DNA of 45,568 bases from Pseudomonas fuscovaginae SE-1 (GTDB lineage: Bacteria > Pseudomonadota > Gammaproteobacteria > Pseudomonadales > Pseudomonadaceae), in the NCBI RefSeq assembly GCF_000364705.1, contig NZ_AQOH01000146.1:1-45568 (forward strand), in the 5' to 3' direction. Position 1 is the stretch's first letter. The number at the start of each line of letters is the position of its first letter. Positions 28,937 to 37,091 of this stretch are shown piece by piece. The notes beneath the pieces were generated by a model. That model saw nothing but the letters and a program-made list of their open reading frames with translations, searched no databases and was not told the origin of the DNA. Made by a program: the position numbers and the translations under genes.

Positions 28937-29941
28937 TCACTTCCACAGGCCGATCTTTTCCAGTTCCTGCTTGAAGTTGTCACGCGTGATCAGCGTGACC
29001 TCATCCATCGCGGTGTACTTGGGCGGCTCCTTGCCGGTGGTGATCCAGTCGAACATCATGCTCGCGGTGTTGTAGCCCTCAAGGTGCGGGCTGGGCAGCA
29101 TCGAGCCGAAAAAGCCGCTGCTGGGCTTCTTCAGTTCGCCGATGGCGTCGGTGCCATTGATGCCGACCCCGATCACGTTGGCCGCGGCGAAACCGGCGCT
29201 TTCGGTGGCGCGCACACCGCCCAGCACGGTGTTGTCGTTCATGCCGCCGATGATCAGGTTTTTCGCCGAACCCGGCAGCTTCACCAACGCCGAGCTGGTG
29301 GAGTCCATGCTGCCCGGCACGTCGAGGGTCTTGAGCGGGGTGAAGAGGATGTGGTCTTTCGGCAGGCCGGCGGCCTCCAGGGATTTCACCGAACCGTCGG
29401 TGCGCTTCTTGCCGGTGTCGAGCTCGTTGTAGGTGTTGATCACCGCGTAGGTATCTTTCCAGTCCCAGCCGCGCTTCTTCGCCTCGGCGGCCATCGCGGC
29501 CCCCTGCTTCTGGCCGACTTCGAACGCGGCCATGCCCAGATAGGGGACGTCCTCCATGAACTTGCCGCTGGCGTCGACAAAACGGTCATCCACGGCGATC
29601 ACTTTCAGGTCATTGGCCTTGGCCTTCGCCACGATCGCCGGCCCCAGGGACACGTCCGGCGGGCAGATCACGAAGCCCTTGGCACCGTTGGCGGCCAGGC
29701 TGTCGATGGCCGAGAGGGTTTTCTCCCCGTCCGGCACGGCAATCTTGATCAGGGTAAAGCCCTTGTCCTTGCTGGCTTTCTCGGCGAAAGCCCATTCGGT
29801 CTGGAACCAGGGCTCCTCCGCCTGCTTGACCAGGAAGCCGATCTTCACCGGCTCGGCGGCCTGCAGCAGGCTGCTCAAGCCAAAGGCCGATACCGCCAGA
29901 GCGGCGCAACACAGGGAACGGATACCGCGATGACGATTCAT
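28937..29941 (-). CDS. araF: L-arabinose ABC transporter substrate-binding protein AraF
   Basis: A 334-residue periplasmic protein with a signal peptide ending near SSLLQA. The mature part follows E. coli AraF closely: KIGFLVKQAEEPWFQTEW, KIAVPDGEKTLSAIDSLA, VIAVDDRF, GMNDNTVLGGVRATE, GINGTDAI and LLPSPHLEGY. E. coli AraF binds L-arabinose and also D-galactose. The ATG at 29941 is preceded by AAGGAG at 8 nt. It heads araFGH and lies 58 nt after the lactonase gene, so the ABC genes may also be read from the promoter near 32,150. Confidence 0.93.
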   Translation of the reverse strand: MNRHRGIRSLCCAALAVSAFGLSSLLQAAEPVKIGFLVKQAEEPWFQTEWAFAEKASKDKGFTLIKIAVPDGEKTLSAIDSLAANGAKGFVICPPDVSLGPAIVAKAKANDLKVIAVDDRFVDASGKFMEDVPYLGMAAFEVGQKQGAAMAAEAKKRGWDWKDTYAVINTYNELDTGKKRTDGSVKSLEAAGLPKDHILFTPLKTLDVPGSMDSTSSALVKLPGSAKNLIIGGMNDNTVLGGVRATESAGFAAANVIGVGINGTDAIGELKKPSSGFFGSMLPSPHLEGYNTASMMFDWITTGKEPPKYTAMDEVTLITRDNFKQELEKIGLWK

Positions 29942-29999
29942 AAGGTGACTCCTTGTTTTTGTTGTGAGTACTGAACCGGTGCAACTTGATGCCTGAAAA

Positions 30000-30875
30000 C
30001 TATCCTGCGAATCGATGACAGCGTGTGCCTGGGACATCCACCTCGATGGCCAGGACCGCACCGTCCAGCGGGTGATTGAACGGGCTGGCAGCGCTGGTGA
30101 CATACAAGGTACGAAGCTGCGGGCCACCGAACACGCAACTGGTGGGCCGGCTGACGGGCAGTTCGATCACCCGGTCGACTTCGCCATTGGGCGCCAGCCG
30201 GAGCAGGCAGCCACCGTCCCAGCGGGCGTTCCAGAGGTAGCCCTCGGTGTCCATCGCCGAACCGTCCGGCACGCCACGCGGGTGTGGTCCGAACCACTCC
30301 CGTGGCGCTTCGAGCTGCCCGTCGCGACCGATCGAATAGCGATACAACGTGCCATCGAGACTGTCGCCAAAATACAGCTGCGTCCCGTCCTCGTTCCAAA
30401 GCAGGGTATTGGGAATGCCCAGGTCACGTGCCAGCGGCGTTACCCGCGCATCGGCATCGATCCGGAACAGGCCGCCACTGCGCTGTCGAACGGGAAGGTC
30501 CTCACCCTGCTCGCCGATGTTGTTCTGCATGGTACCTAGCCAGAGTCGGCCCCGGGCATCGCAGCGGGCCTCGTTGGCCCGGTTGCCCGCTTGTGGATCG
30601 GCGACGCACAGCAGCGTCAGGCTCGGCGCCTGTGGCTCGCTGTCGAGGTCCAGCCGATATACCCCGCTGCTCAAGGTCACCAGCGCATCACCGCGTTCAC
30701 AGGGGATGAACGCCGACACCGGCTCCGGCAATTGCCAGGCCTGCAGGCCCGAGCCCGTCAGGCGCAGCGCCTGCCGGCCAGCGATATCGGCCCAATACAG
30801 GGCCTGCCCGGGCACATCCCAGAACGGCCCTTCGCCCAGTTGCGCACGGTGTTCAGTCACAGCGATCCACGACAT
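30000..30875 (-). CDS. SMP-30/gluconolactonase-family lactonase (candidate L-arabinolactonase)
   Basis: A 291-residue six-bladed beta-propeller hydrolase of the regucalcin family. Metal-site segments are visible: Glu in QLGEGPFWD near the N-terminus, NEARCDARGRLWLGTM in the middle, and PNTLLWNEDGTQLYFGDS with the Asp. It would open L-arabino-1,4-lactone, and perhaps D-galactono-lactone, to the aldonate. The ATG at 30875 follows AGGAGG. Upstream in-frame codons lack such a site. It stands between the AraD1-family gene and araF. Confidence 0.85.
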   Translation of the reverse strand: MSWIAVTEHRAQLGEGPFWDVPGQALYWADIAGRQALRLTGSGLQAWQLPEPVSAFIPCERGDALVTLSSGVYRLDLDSEPQAPSLTLLCVADPQAGNRANEARCDARGRLWLGTMQNNIGEQGEDLPVRQRSGGLFRIDADARVTPLARDLGIPNTLLWNEDGTQLYFGDSLDGTLYRYSIGRDGQLEAPREWFGPHPRGVPDGSAMDTEGYLWNARWDGGCLLRLAPNGEVDRVIELPVSRPTSCVFGGPQLRTLYVTSAASPFNHPLDGAVLAIEVDVPGTRCHRFAG

Positions 30876-30958
30876 GAGGCCTCCTGGCTGACTATTGTTT
30901 TCAGATGCCGCTGAGGTTGCCGGCCCTGACACAAGGACATTGGCGGGATGCGATCCCT

Positions 30959-31031
30959 GTAGGAGCCGGGCTTGCCCGCGAAGGGGCCCTCAAGATCGCC
31001 AATAGGCTTCGCGGACAAGCCCGGCTCCCAC
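30959..31031. repeat. REP-type inverted repeat in the AraD1-lactonase gap
   Basis: Two 25-nt arms (30959-30983 and 31007-31031) match at 23 of 25 positions around a 23-nt loop. The ends read GTAGGAGCCGGGCTTGCCCG, the classic Pseudomonas REP form. It begins 84 nt before the lactonase start and ends 18 nt after the AraD1-family gene, and may reduce read-through or protect the mRNA. Confidence 0.85.
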
Positions 31032-31049
31032 GGTCATGTGCATCTTCCC

Positions 31050-32042
31050 CTAAAGCATCCCTATGGCTCCGGGCACCAGCACCGCATCAACGACGCCGAT
31101 ACCATTGATCAATGGCGCACCGAACTCCGCCTGGCTGATCTCGAACACATCACCCGGTTGCGTACGCACGCCCTCGGCGAAAGACAGGGTCGCGGTGCCG
31201 AAGAAGTGAATGTGCACATCCCCAGGACGCAGGAACTGACTGTACTTGAAATGGTGGTACTCAAGATTTTCCAGGCTGTGGCACATATTGGCCTCGCCAC
31301 TGAGGAACTCGCTCTGCCACACCACCTCGCCCCGACGCAGAATCCGGCTGCTGCCCGCCAGGTGGCGGGGCAACTCGCCGACCCGCAGTTCAGGGCCGTA
31401 ACTGCAGTTACGCAACTTGGAGTGGGCGAGGTACAGGTAGTTCTTGCGCTCCATCACGTGATCGGAAAATTCGTTGCCTATGGCAAAACCCACGCGATAG
31501 GGCTTGCCATCATGGCCGATGACATACAGGCCGCCGATTTCCGGTTCTTCACCGGCGTCCTCGGCGAAGGGCGGTAACGCAAAGGTCTGGCCCGGGCGCA
31601 CGACGATGCTGCCGTCGCCCTTGTAGAACCACTCCGGCTGCACGCCAGCCTGACCTGAGACGGGCTTGCCGCCTTCCACGCCCCATTTGAAGATCCGCAG
31701 GCTGTCGGTCATCGCGCTGTCGTCGCCGGCATGCTGGTGCATCTTGTCCCGCGCAGCCGCACTGCCCAGGTGGGTCAGGCCGGTGCCGCTGACCAGCATA
31801 TGCGCCGGGTCCGGGTGATCCAGCGGTGGCAACACTCTCAGCTCGGCCAGCAATGCCGCGTAGTCGTGGCTGATACCCAGCCCGAGACGCTCCACCTGCC
31901 GCTGCAGATCGGTACCGGCCTCGATGGCGGCCAGTGCCAGTTCACGCACCGTGCGTGCCGACCGCACCTCGCGCACCTGGCCATCCTCGACCACTCCCAC
32001 CCGACGCTCGCCATTGCTCAATTCGAACTGAACCAAACGCAT
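31050..32042 (-). CDS. AraD1/GguC-family protein (FAH superfamily)
   Basis: A 330-residue protein of the fumarylacetoacetate hydrolase superfamily, related to GguC, which is encoded beside the ChvE-type arabinose/galactose importer in Agrobacterium. The FAH-like metal and active-site region is in EPEIGGLYVIG, GFAIGNEFSDHVMER and SGEANMCHSLENLEYHHF. In non-phosphorylating pentose pathways some FAH members dehydrate 2-keto-3-deoxy-pentonates (for example XylX of Caulobacter), so it may act on L-2-keto-3-deoxyarabonate. That is inference. It is the first gene after the divergent promoter at 32,130-32,158. Confidence 0.8.
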   Translation of the reverse strand: MRLVQFELSNGERRVGVVEDGQVREVRSARTVRELALAAIEAGTDLQRQVERLGLGISHDYAALLAELRVLPPLDHPDPAHMLVSGTGLTHLGSAAARDKMHQHAGDDSAMTDSLRIFKWGVEGGKPVSGQAGVQPEWFYKGDGSIVVRPGQTFALPPFAEDAGEEPEIGGLYVIGHDGKPYRVGFAIGNEFSDHVMERKNYLYLAHSKLRNCSYGPELRVGELPRHLAGSSRILRRGEVVWQSEFLSGEANMCHSLENLEYHHFKYSQFLRPGDVHIHFFGTATLSFAEGVRTQPGDVFEISQAEFGAPLINGIGVVDAVLVPGAIGML

Positions 32043-32129
32043 GAAGCTTCTCCTGATTGCCGATCACAAGCACGAGTGGTACCGCGGACACCGGCACCAG
32101 ATCGCAGAGCCCTACCTCAGTTGAAATCG

Positions 32130-32158
32130 ACTATATAGTATTACTATTTACTCAACAA
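32130..32158 (-). promoter_or_regulatory. Promoter of the AraD1-lactonase-araFGH genes with FadR-type operator
   Basis: On the minus strand -35 TTGTTG (32158-32153), 17 nt and -10 TATAGT (32135-32130) form a good sigma-70 promoter. The spacer contains TAGTATTACTA (plus strand 32136-32146), the centre of a perfect 13-bp palindrome and an exact TNGTNNNACNA match. A bound GntR protein would cover the core promoter. Confidence 0.6.
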
Positions 32159-32210
32159 CACTTCCAAACACGAGATTTTGCGCTTACCTTAACCGCCAGG
32201 AAGAACAATA

Positions 32211-32221
32211 TAGTCTTACAA
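32211..32221 (+). promoter_or_regulatory. Second FadR-type operator, before the aldonate dehydratase gene
   Basis: TAGTCTTACAA is again an exact TNGTNNNACNA match and lies 14 nt before the ATG at 32236. It shares TAGTNTTAC with the site at 32136-32146. The nearby gntR-type gene at 34083 is the natural candidate regulator. I do not see a convincing -35/-10 pair for the dehydratase gene itself. Confidence 0.55.
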
Positions 32222-32235
32222 TAAGAGAGCTGACC

Positions 32236-33972
32236 ATGTCTGATAAAAAACTCGACCTGCGTTCCGCCCACTGGTTCGGTACCGCTGACAAGAACGGCTT
32301 CATGTACCGCAGCTGGATGAAGAACCAGGGCATCGCCGACCATCAGTTCCATGGCAAGCCCATTATCGGGATCTGCAACACCTGGTCGGAGCTGACCCCG
32401 TGCAACGCGCACTTCCGCCAGATCGCCGAGCATGTCAAACGCGGGGTGATCGAGGCCGGTGGCTTTCCCGTGGAGTTTCCGGTGTTCTCCAACGGTGAAT
32501 CGAATCTGCGCCCGACCGCCATGCTCACCCGCAACCTGGCCAGCATGGACGTCGAGGAAGCCATTCGCGGCAACCCGATCGACGGGGTGGTGCTGCTGAC
32601 CGGGTGCGACAAGACCACCCCGGCGCTGCTGATGGGTGCCGCCAGTTGCGACGTGCCGGCGATCGTCGTCACCGGCGGGCCGATGCTCAACGGCAAACAC
32701 AAGGGCCAGGACATCGGCTCGGGTACCGTGGTCTGGCAGCTCAGCGAACAGGTCAAGGCAGGCACCATCAGCCTCGACGACTTCCTCGCGGCCGAGGGCG
32801 GCATGTCGCGTTCGGCCGGCACCTGCAACACCATGGGCACCGCCTCGACGATGGCCTGCATGGCCGAGGCACTGGGCACCTCGCTGCCGCACAACGCGGC
32901 GATTCCGGCGGTCGATGCGCGGCGCTACGTGCTGGCGCACATGTCCGGCATGCGTGCGGTGGAGATGGTCCGTGAAGACCTGAAGCTGTCGAAGATCCTC
33001 ACCCGACAGGCTTTCGAAAACGCCATCCGCGTCAACGCCGCCATCGGCGGCTCGACCAACGCGGTGATCCACCTGAAAGCCATTGCCGGGCGCATCGGCG
33101 TCGAGCTGGAGCTGGATGACTGGACCCGCATCGGCCGGGGCATGCCGACCATCGTCGACCTGCAACCGTCCGGGCGCTTCCTGATGGAGGAATTCTACTA
33201 TGCCGGTGGCCTGCCGGCGGTACTGCGCCGCCTCGGCGAAGCCAACCTGATACCCCACCCCGACGCCCTCACCGTGAATGGCAGGTCGATCGGCGACAAC
33301 ACCCGGGACGCGCCGATCTATGGCCAGGACGAAGTGATTCGGCCGCTCTCCAACCCATTGCGGGCGGACGGCGGCATCTGCGTCCTGCGTGGCAACCTGG
33401 CGCCCCTCGGTGCCGTGCTCAAGCCGTCGGCCGCGACCCCCGGGCTGATGCAGCATCGCGGCCGGGCGGTGGTGTTCGAGAACTTCGACCAGTACAAGGC
33501 GCGGATCAACGACCCGGAACTGGAGGTCGACGCCAGCTCGGTGCTGGTAATGAAAAATTGCGGACCCAAGGGTTATCCCGGCATGGCGGAAGTGGGCAAC
33601 ATGGGCCTGCCGGCCAAGTTGCTGGCCCAGGGTGTCACCGACATGGTGCGGATCTCCGATGCGCGCATGAGCGGCACGGCCTACGGCACGGTGGTGCTGC
33701 ACGTCGCGCCGGAGGCGGCGGCCGGCGGTCCCCTGGCCTGTGTGCAGGAAGGCGACTGGATCGAGCTCGACTGTGCCAACGGGCGCCTGCACCTGGATAT
33801 CCCGGAGGCCGAACTGGCGGCGCGCATGGCCGACCTGCAGGCACCGAAGCCACCGATCGCGGGCGGCTATCGCCAGTTGTACATCGACCATGTGCTCCAG
33901 GCCGACCAGGGCTGCGACTTCGATTTCCTGGTGGGTTGCCGTGGCGCCGAGATCCCGCGGCACTCCCACTGA
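32236..33972 (+). CDS. IlvD/Edd-family aldonate dehydratase (likely L-arabonate dehydratase)
   Basis: A 578-residue iron-sulphur dehydratase. The presumed [2Fe-2S] ligands are Cys56 (ELTPCN), Cys124 (GCDKTTP) and Cys197 (AGTCNTMG), with the carbamylated-lysine candidate Lys126. The spacing matches the L-arabinonate dehydratase of Rhizobium leguminosarum (C59, C127, C200). ARMSGTAYG near residue 477 carries the active-site serine. It would convert L-arabonate to L-2-keto-3-deoxyarabonate. Related enzymes also accept D-fuconate and D-galactonate. It is divergent from the AraD1 gene across 193 bp with two operators, and the GntR gene follows after 110 nt. Confidence 0.88.
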   Translation: MSDKKLDLRSAHWFGTADKNGFMYRSWMKNQGIADHQFHGKPIIGICNTWSELTPCNAHFRQIAEHVKRGVIEAGGFPVEFPVFSNGESNLRPTAMLTRNLASMDVEEAIRGNPIDGVVLLTGCDKTTPALLMGAASCDVPAIVVTGGPMLNGKHKGQDIGSGTVVWQLSEQVKAGTISLDDFLAAEGGMSRSAGTCNTMGTASTMACMAEALGTSLPHNAAIPAVDARRYVLAHMSGMRAVEMVREDLKLSKILTRQAFENAIRVNAAIGGSTNAVIHLKAIAGRIGVELELDDWTRIGRGMPTIVDLQPSGRFLMEEFYYAGGLPAVLRRLGEANLIPHPDALTVNGRSIGDNTRDAPIYGQDEVIRPLSNPLRADGGICVLRGNLAPLGAVLKPSAATPGLMQHRGRAVVFENFDQYKARINDPELEVDASSVLVMKNCGPKGYPGMAEVGNMGLPAKLLAQGVTDMVRISDARMSGTAYGTVVLHVAPEAAAGGPLACVQEGDWIELDCANGRLHLDIPEAELAARMADLQAPKPPIAGGYRQLYIDHVLQADQGCDFDFLVGCRGAEIPRHSH

Positions 33973-34082
33973 TCGACAGGCCATGACGTCGTCACCCGGC
34001 AGCTCAGGCGCGCGGCAGCACCTGATGAAGCCGGGAGCGATGTTATGATGCAAGGCATTTTCATCAGAGCAACGTCCCGTTT

Positions 34083-34820
34083 ATGGATCAGCAGCCCTCC
34101 AAGCCACGCAAGAACACTCCGCGCAAGAGCATGCATAACAGGATCGTTCAGGAACTGGGCATGCAGATTGTCTCCGGGCGCTTCAAGCCGGAGGACCGGC
34201 TGCCCATGGAGTCGACGCTGTGCGAGGAGTACCAGGTCAGCCGCTCGGTGCTGCGCGAAGCCACCCGGGTGCTGAGCGCCAAGGGCCTGGTGTACTCCAA
34301 GCCACGGGTCGGCGCGGTGGTACGCCCGCGCCTGAAATGGCACCTGCTCGATCCCGACGTGCTGACCTGGCTGATGCAGTCGACGCCCCACAGCGAATTT
34401 TTCAACACCCTGGCCGGCGTGCGCCGGATCCTGGAACCGGAAATCGCCGCCATGGCCGCCGCCACGGCGACCGACGAAGACATCGCAGTGATCGAAAAGG
34501 CCTACCTGGCCATGGAGAAGGCGCAGACCCACGAACAGCTGCTGCAGGCGGACCTGGACTTTCACCGGGCGATCGCCGATGCCACCCGCAACGATCTGCT
34601 CGCCTATATGTGCAACATGCTGTCGTTGCCCCTGCGCGAATCCATCAGCATCACCAACCGCCGTCCCGATATCCAGGGGCTCAGCCTGCCCCGGCACAAG
34701 GCGATACTGACCGCCATCCAGAATCGCGATGCCCTCGGTGCCCGGCATGCCTCGCTGGTACAACTCGACGATACCCGGGTCGCCCTGGATACCGTGATGA
34801 ATATCCTCACCCCGTTATAG
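34083..34820 (+). CDS. GntR-family regulator, FadR subfamily (DgoR/GguR-like)
   Basis: A 245-residue repressor. The winged helix (about 18-85) includes RIVQELGMQIVSGRFKPEDRLPME and YQVSRSVLREATRVL. The all-helical FCD ligand domain (about 100-235) has the metal-site pattern with DLDFHRAIADA and LPRHKAIL. It resembles E. coli DgoR in layout (WHLLDPDVLTWL). It is a good candidate to bind the TNGTNNNACNA sites at 24,991, 32,136 and 32,211, with a 2-keto-3-deoxy acid or aldonate as effector (inferred). An ATG at 34131 is a possible later start. It is convergent with the IclR gene, 3 nt apart. Confidence 0.87.
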   Translation: MDQQPSKPRKNTPRKSMHNRIVQELGMQIVSGRFKPEDRLPMESTLCEEYQVSRSVLREATRVLSAKGLVYSKPRVGAVVRPRLKWHLLDPDVLTWLMQSTPHSEFFNTLAGVRRILEPEIAAMAAATATDEDIAVIEKAYLAMEKAQTHEQLLQADLDFHRAIADATRNDLLAYMCNMLSLPLRESISITNRRPDIQGLSLPRHKAILTAIQNRDALGARHASLVQLDDTRVALDTVMNILTPL

Positions 34821-34823
34821 CAC

Positions 34824-35627
34824 TCAGGCCTTCGCCCCCAACTCCGCGGAAAGCCGGGCGGCGACCTGTTTGACCAACGGGACCAGCTCGGTCATTTTTT
34901 CCAGCGGCATGTAGGGCACGGTACTGGCGATGCTGATCCCGGCGACGATCCTCTGGCTGGCATCGCGTACCGGTGCCGCCACGCAACGGATCGACGGTTC
35001 ATTGTCTTCCAGATCGAAGGCGTAACCACCCGCCACATATTCCAGCATGCGCTGCTCGAACTGCTCCCAGGATGACTCCGGGTGCGACGGCCATGACAGG
35101 CTCTTGCCGCCCACCGGCAAACTGATCCGGTACAGGCGCTGCCACTCCTCTGGCGAGTCATCGAGCAGCAGCGCCTTGCCGATCCCGGTACGCGCCAGCG
35201 GCATGCGGTGGCCGACCCGTGAACGCATTTCCGGGCCATTGCGGCCGGGGTTCTTGTGCAGGTACAGCACGTCATCGTCTTCACGGATCGCCAGGTGGAT
35301 GGTATCGCCGGTCAGCGCCGACAACTCATCCAGGTACGACCCGGCCAGGGTCACCAGCGGCACGGCTTCACGCGCCTGGAAGCCCAGCTCGATCAGCTTG
35401 GGGCCGAGCAGATAACCGATTTGCGGCATGACGCGCAGATAGCGCTCCTCGACCAGACAACTGGCCAGACGATGGGTGGTGCTGCGGGTGGTGCCGATCA
35501 GCCGGGCGATTTCCTTGAGATCGCGGGCCCCACCAGCCACGGCCTGGACCACGGCCAGACCGCGCAACAGCGTCTGGGTACCCGTCGGTGCGGCGTCCTT
35601 GGCATTCTTTGCGGCGTCTTCCTGCAT
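34824..35627 (-). CDS. IclR-family regulator of the D-galactonate operon
   Basis: A 267-residue IclR protein: winged helix at about 20-80 (LLRGLAVVQAVAGGARDLKEIARLIGTTRSTTHRL) and a GAF-like effector domain (AREAVPLVTLAGSYLDELSALTGDTIHLAI, TGIGKALL, VAAPVRDASQRIVAGISIA). It is the last gene after dgoK-A-D-T, 62 nt from the transporter gene. E. coli uses a GntR protein (DgoR) for this operon instead. It probably binds one or both inverted repeats before dgoK. Confidence 0.88.
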   Translation of the reverse strand: MQEDAAKNAKDAAPTGTQTLLRGLAVVQAVAGGARDLKEIARLIGTTRSTTHRLASCLVEERYLRVMPQIGYLLGPKLIELGFQAREAVPLVTLAGSYLDELSALTGDTIHLAIREDDDVLYLHKNPGRNGPEMRSRVGHRMPLARTGIGKALLLDDSPEEWQRLYRISLPVGGKSLSWPSHPESSWEQFEQRMLEYVAGGYAFDLEDNEPSIRCVAAPVRDASQRIVAGISIASTVPYMPLEKMTELVPLVKQVAARLSAELGAKA

Positions 35628-35689
35628 ATCCGGCCTTCAACAATGAACGAGAGAACGGGCGGCATTATGGTCGCCCGTTCTGGCGCAGG

Positions 35690-37000
35690 CTAGAGTTCGA
35701 TCCGCACCACCTTGCCCACCAGCACCACATAGGACAGCGCGCCGAGCAGCGCCAGCACGGCGATGTAGGTGATCGCCGGGGCGAAGGAGTCGCCACTGAC
35801 GAGAAAGCCGATCACGATCGGCGTGGCGATCGCCGCCAGGTTGCCGATGCAGTTGAACACTCCGCCCGTCAGCCCCAGCAGGCGGGCCGGCGCCAGGGTC
35901 GAGACCAGCGACCAACTGATCGAGGCCATGCCGTTGCCGAAAAACGCCAGTGCCAGGCAGGCGATCACCCAGGGGGTCGACTCGACGAAGTTGGCCCCGA
36001 TGATCACGGTGGAAATCAGCAGGCCGCCGATGATTGGCAACTTGCGGGCCAGGCCGATCGTCGCGCCACGGCGGATCAGCCAGTCGGAAAACAGCCCCGA
36101 GCAGAGCACGCCGACGAAAGCCGCGAGGAAGGGTACCGATGCCAGCAGGCCGGACTTGATGAAGTCCATGCCGCGATATTTCACCAGGTAGGTCGGAAAC
36201 CAGGTCAGGAAGAACCACAACGTCGAGTTGAGGCAGAACTGCCCGAGGTAGATGCCCCACAACTTGCGCTGGCTCAACACGATCCCCAGGTCCGTCCAGT
36301 TGAACGGTGCCTTGCGCCTGGCGGTCTCGGCCTGGATATCCACCAGCCCGCCACCTTCACGGATCAGGTCGATTTCAGCCTGGTTGGTGCCCTTGAACTC
36401 CCGCGGCTCGCGATACACCGCGTACCAGATTAATGCCCAGAGAATGCCCACCAGACCGGTACTGATGAACACCATGTGCCAGCCGTACTGATGTTGCAGC
36501 CAGGCCAGCAGCGGCGTCAGAAAGGCCAGGCCGACGAATTGCCCGGAGGTGTAGAAACCAATGGCGGTCGCACGTTCGCGCTCGGGAAACCAGGTGGTCA
36601 CCACCCGGCTGTTGATTGGATAGGCAGGGGCTTCCAGCGCGCCCACGGCCATGCGCAGGACGAACAGCGCGATAAAGCTGGCGGCGAAACCCAGCAGCAG
36701 CGTGGCCGCTGACCACAGCAGCAACGCGAGGCTGTAGAGAAGGCGCGGTGGCACCCGGTCCACCAGCCAGCCCCCGGGGATCTGCATGGCCGCGTAAGTC
36801 CAGCCGAACGCCGAGAAGATCAGCCCGACATGAACCGGATCGATCCCCAGCTCGCTGGTCAGCGCGGGGGCGGCGATCGACAGGTTGCTGCGGTCCAGGT
36901 AGTTGATCACCACGGTGATGAACAGCAGGACCATGATGAAAAAACGCTTGCGGCTCGGCGTCAGCAAGGACGCCTGCCCGGTCAGGACTTCCGGTTGCAT
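35690..37000 (-). CDS. dgoT: MFS D-galactonate transporter (ACS family, DgoT-like)
   Basis: A 436-residue inner-membrane proton symporter of the anion:cation symporter group with 12 predicted membrane segments. It has the family motif VINYLDRSNLSIAAPAL near residue 32-48, GWLVDRVPPRLL, the RMAVGALEAPAYP segment with the acidic residue of helix 4, and DWLIRRGA in the central loop. DgoT of E. coli carries the same NYLDR and helix-4 features. The place between dgoD and the IclR gene supports D-galactonate as substrate, although other sugar acids are possible. Confidence 0.85.
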   Translation of the reverse strand: MQPEVLTGQASLLTPSRKRFFIMVLLFITVVINYLDRSNLSIAAPALTSELGIDPVHVGLIFSAFGWTYAAMQIPGGWLVDRVPPRLLYSLALLLWSAATLLLGFAASFIALFVLRMAVGALEAPAYPINSRVVTTWFPERERATAIGFYTSGQFVGLAFLTPLLAWLQHQYGWHMVFISTGLVGILWALIWYAVYREPREFKGTNQAEIDLIREGGGLVDIQAETARRKAPFNWTDLGIVLSQRKLWGIYLGQFCLNSTLWFFLTWFPTYLVKYRGMDFIKSGLLASVPFLAAFVGVLCSGLFSDWLIRRGATIGLARKLPIIGGLLISTVIIGANFVESTPWVIACLALAFFGNGMASISWSLVSTLAPARLLGLTGGVFNCIGNLAAIATPIVIGFLVSGDSFAPAITYIAVLALLGALSYVVLVGKVVRIEL

Positions 37001-37091
37001 GAGGATGCCTCTTCTTATGGTTATTGAGGGCGTTCGTTCACCGCGATGTCACGGTCCGCTCGCGGACCTTCCCTGGTGGATCACTCCGGCC

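Noticed and set aside
26491..28974. Open frame of over 800 codons on the plus strand, opposite araH and araG
   Set aside because: It is antisense to two clear ABC transporter genes, rich in His, Gln, Arg and Gly as expected from reversed GC-rich codons, and has no recognisable domain.
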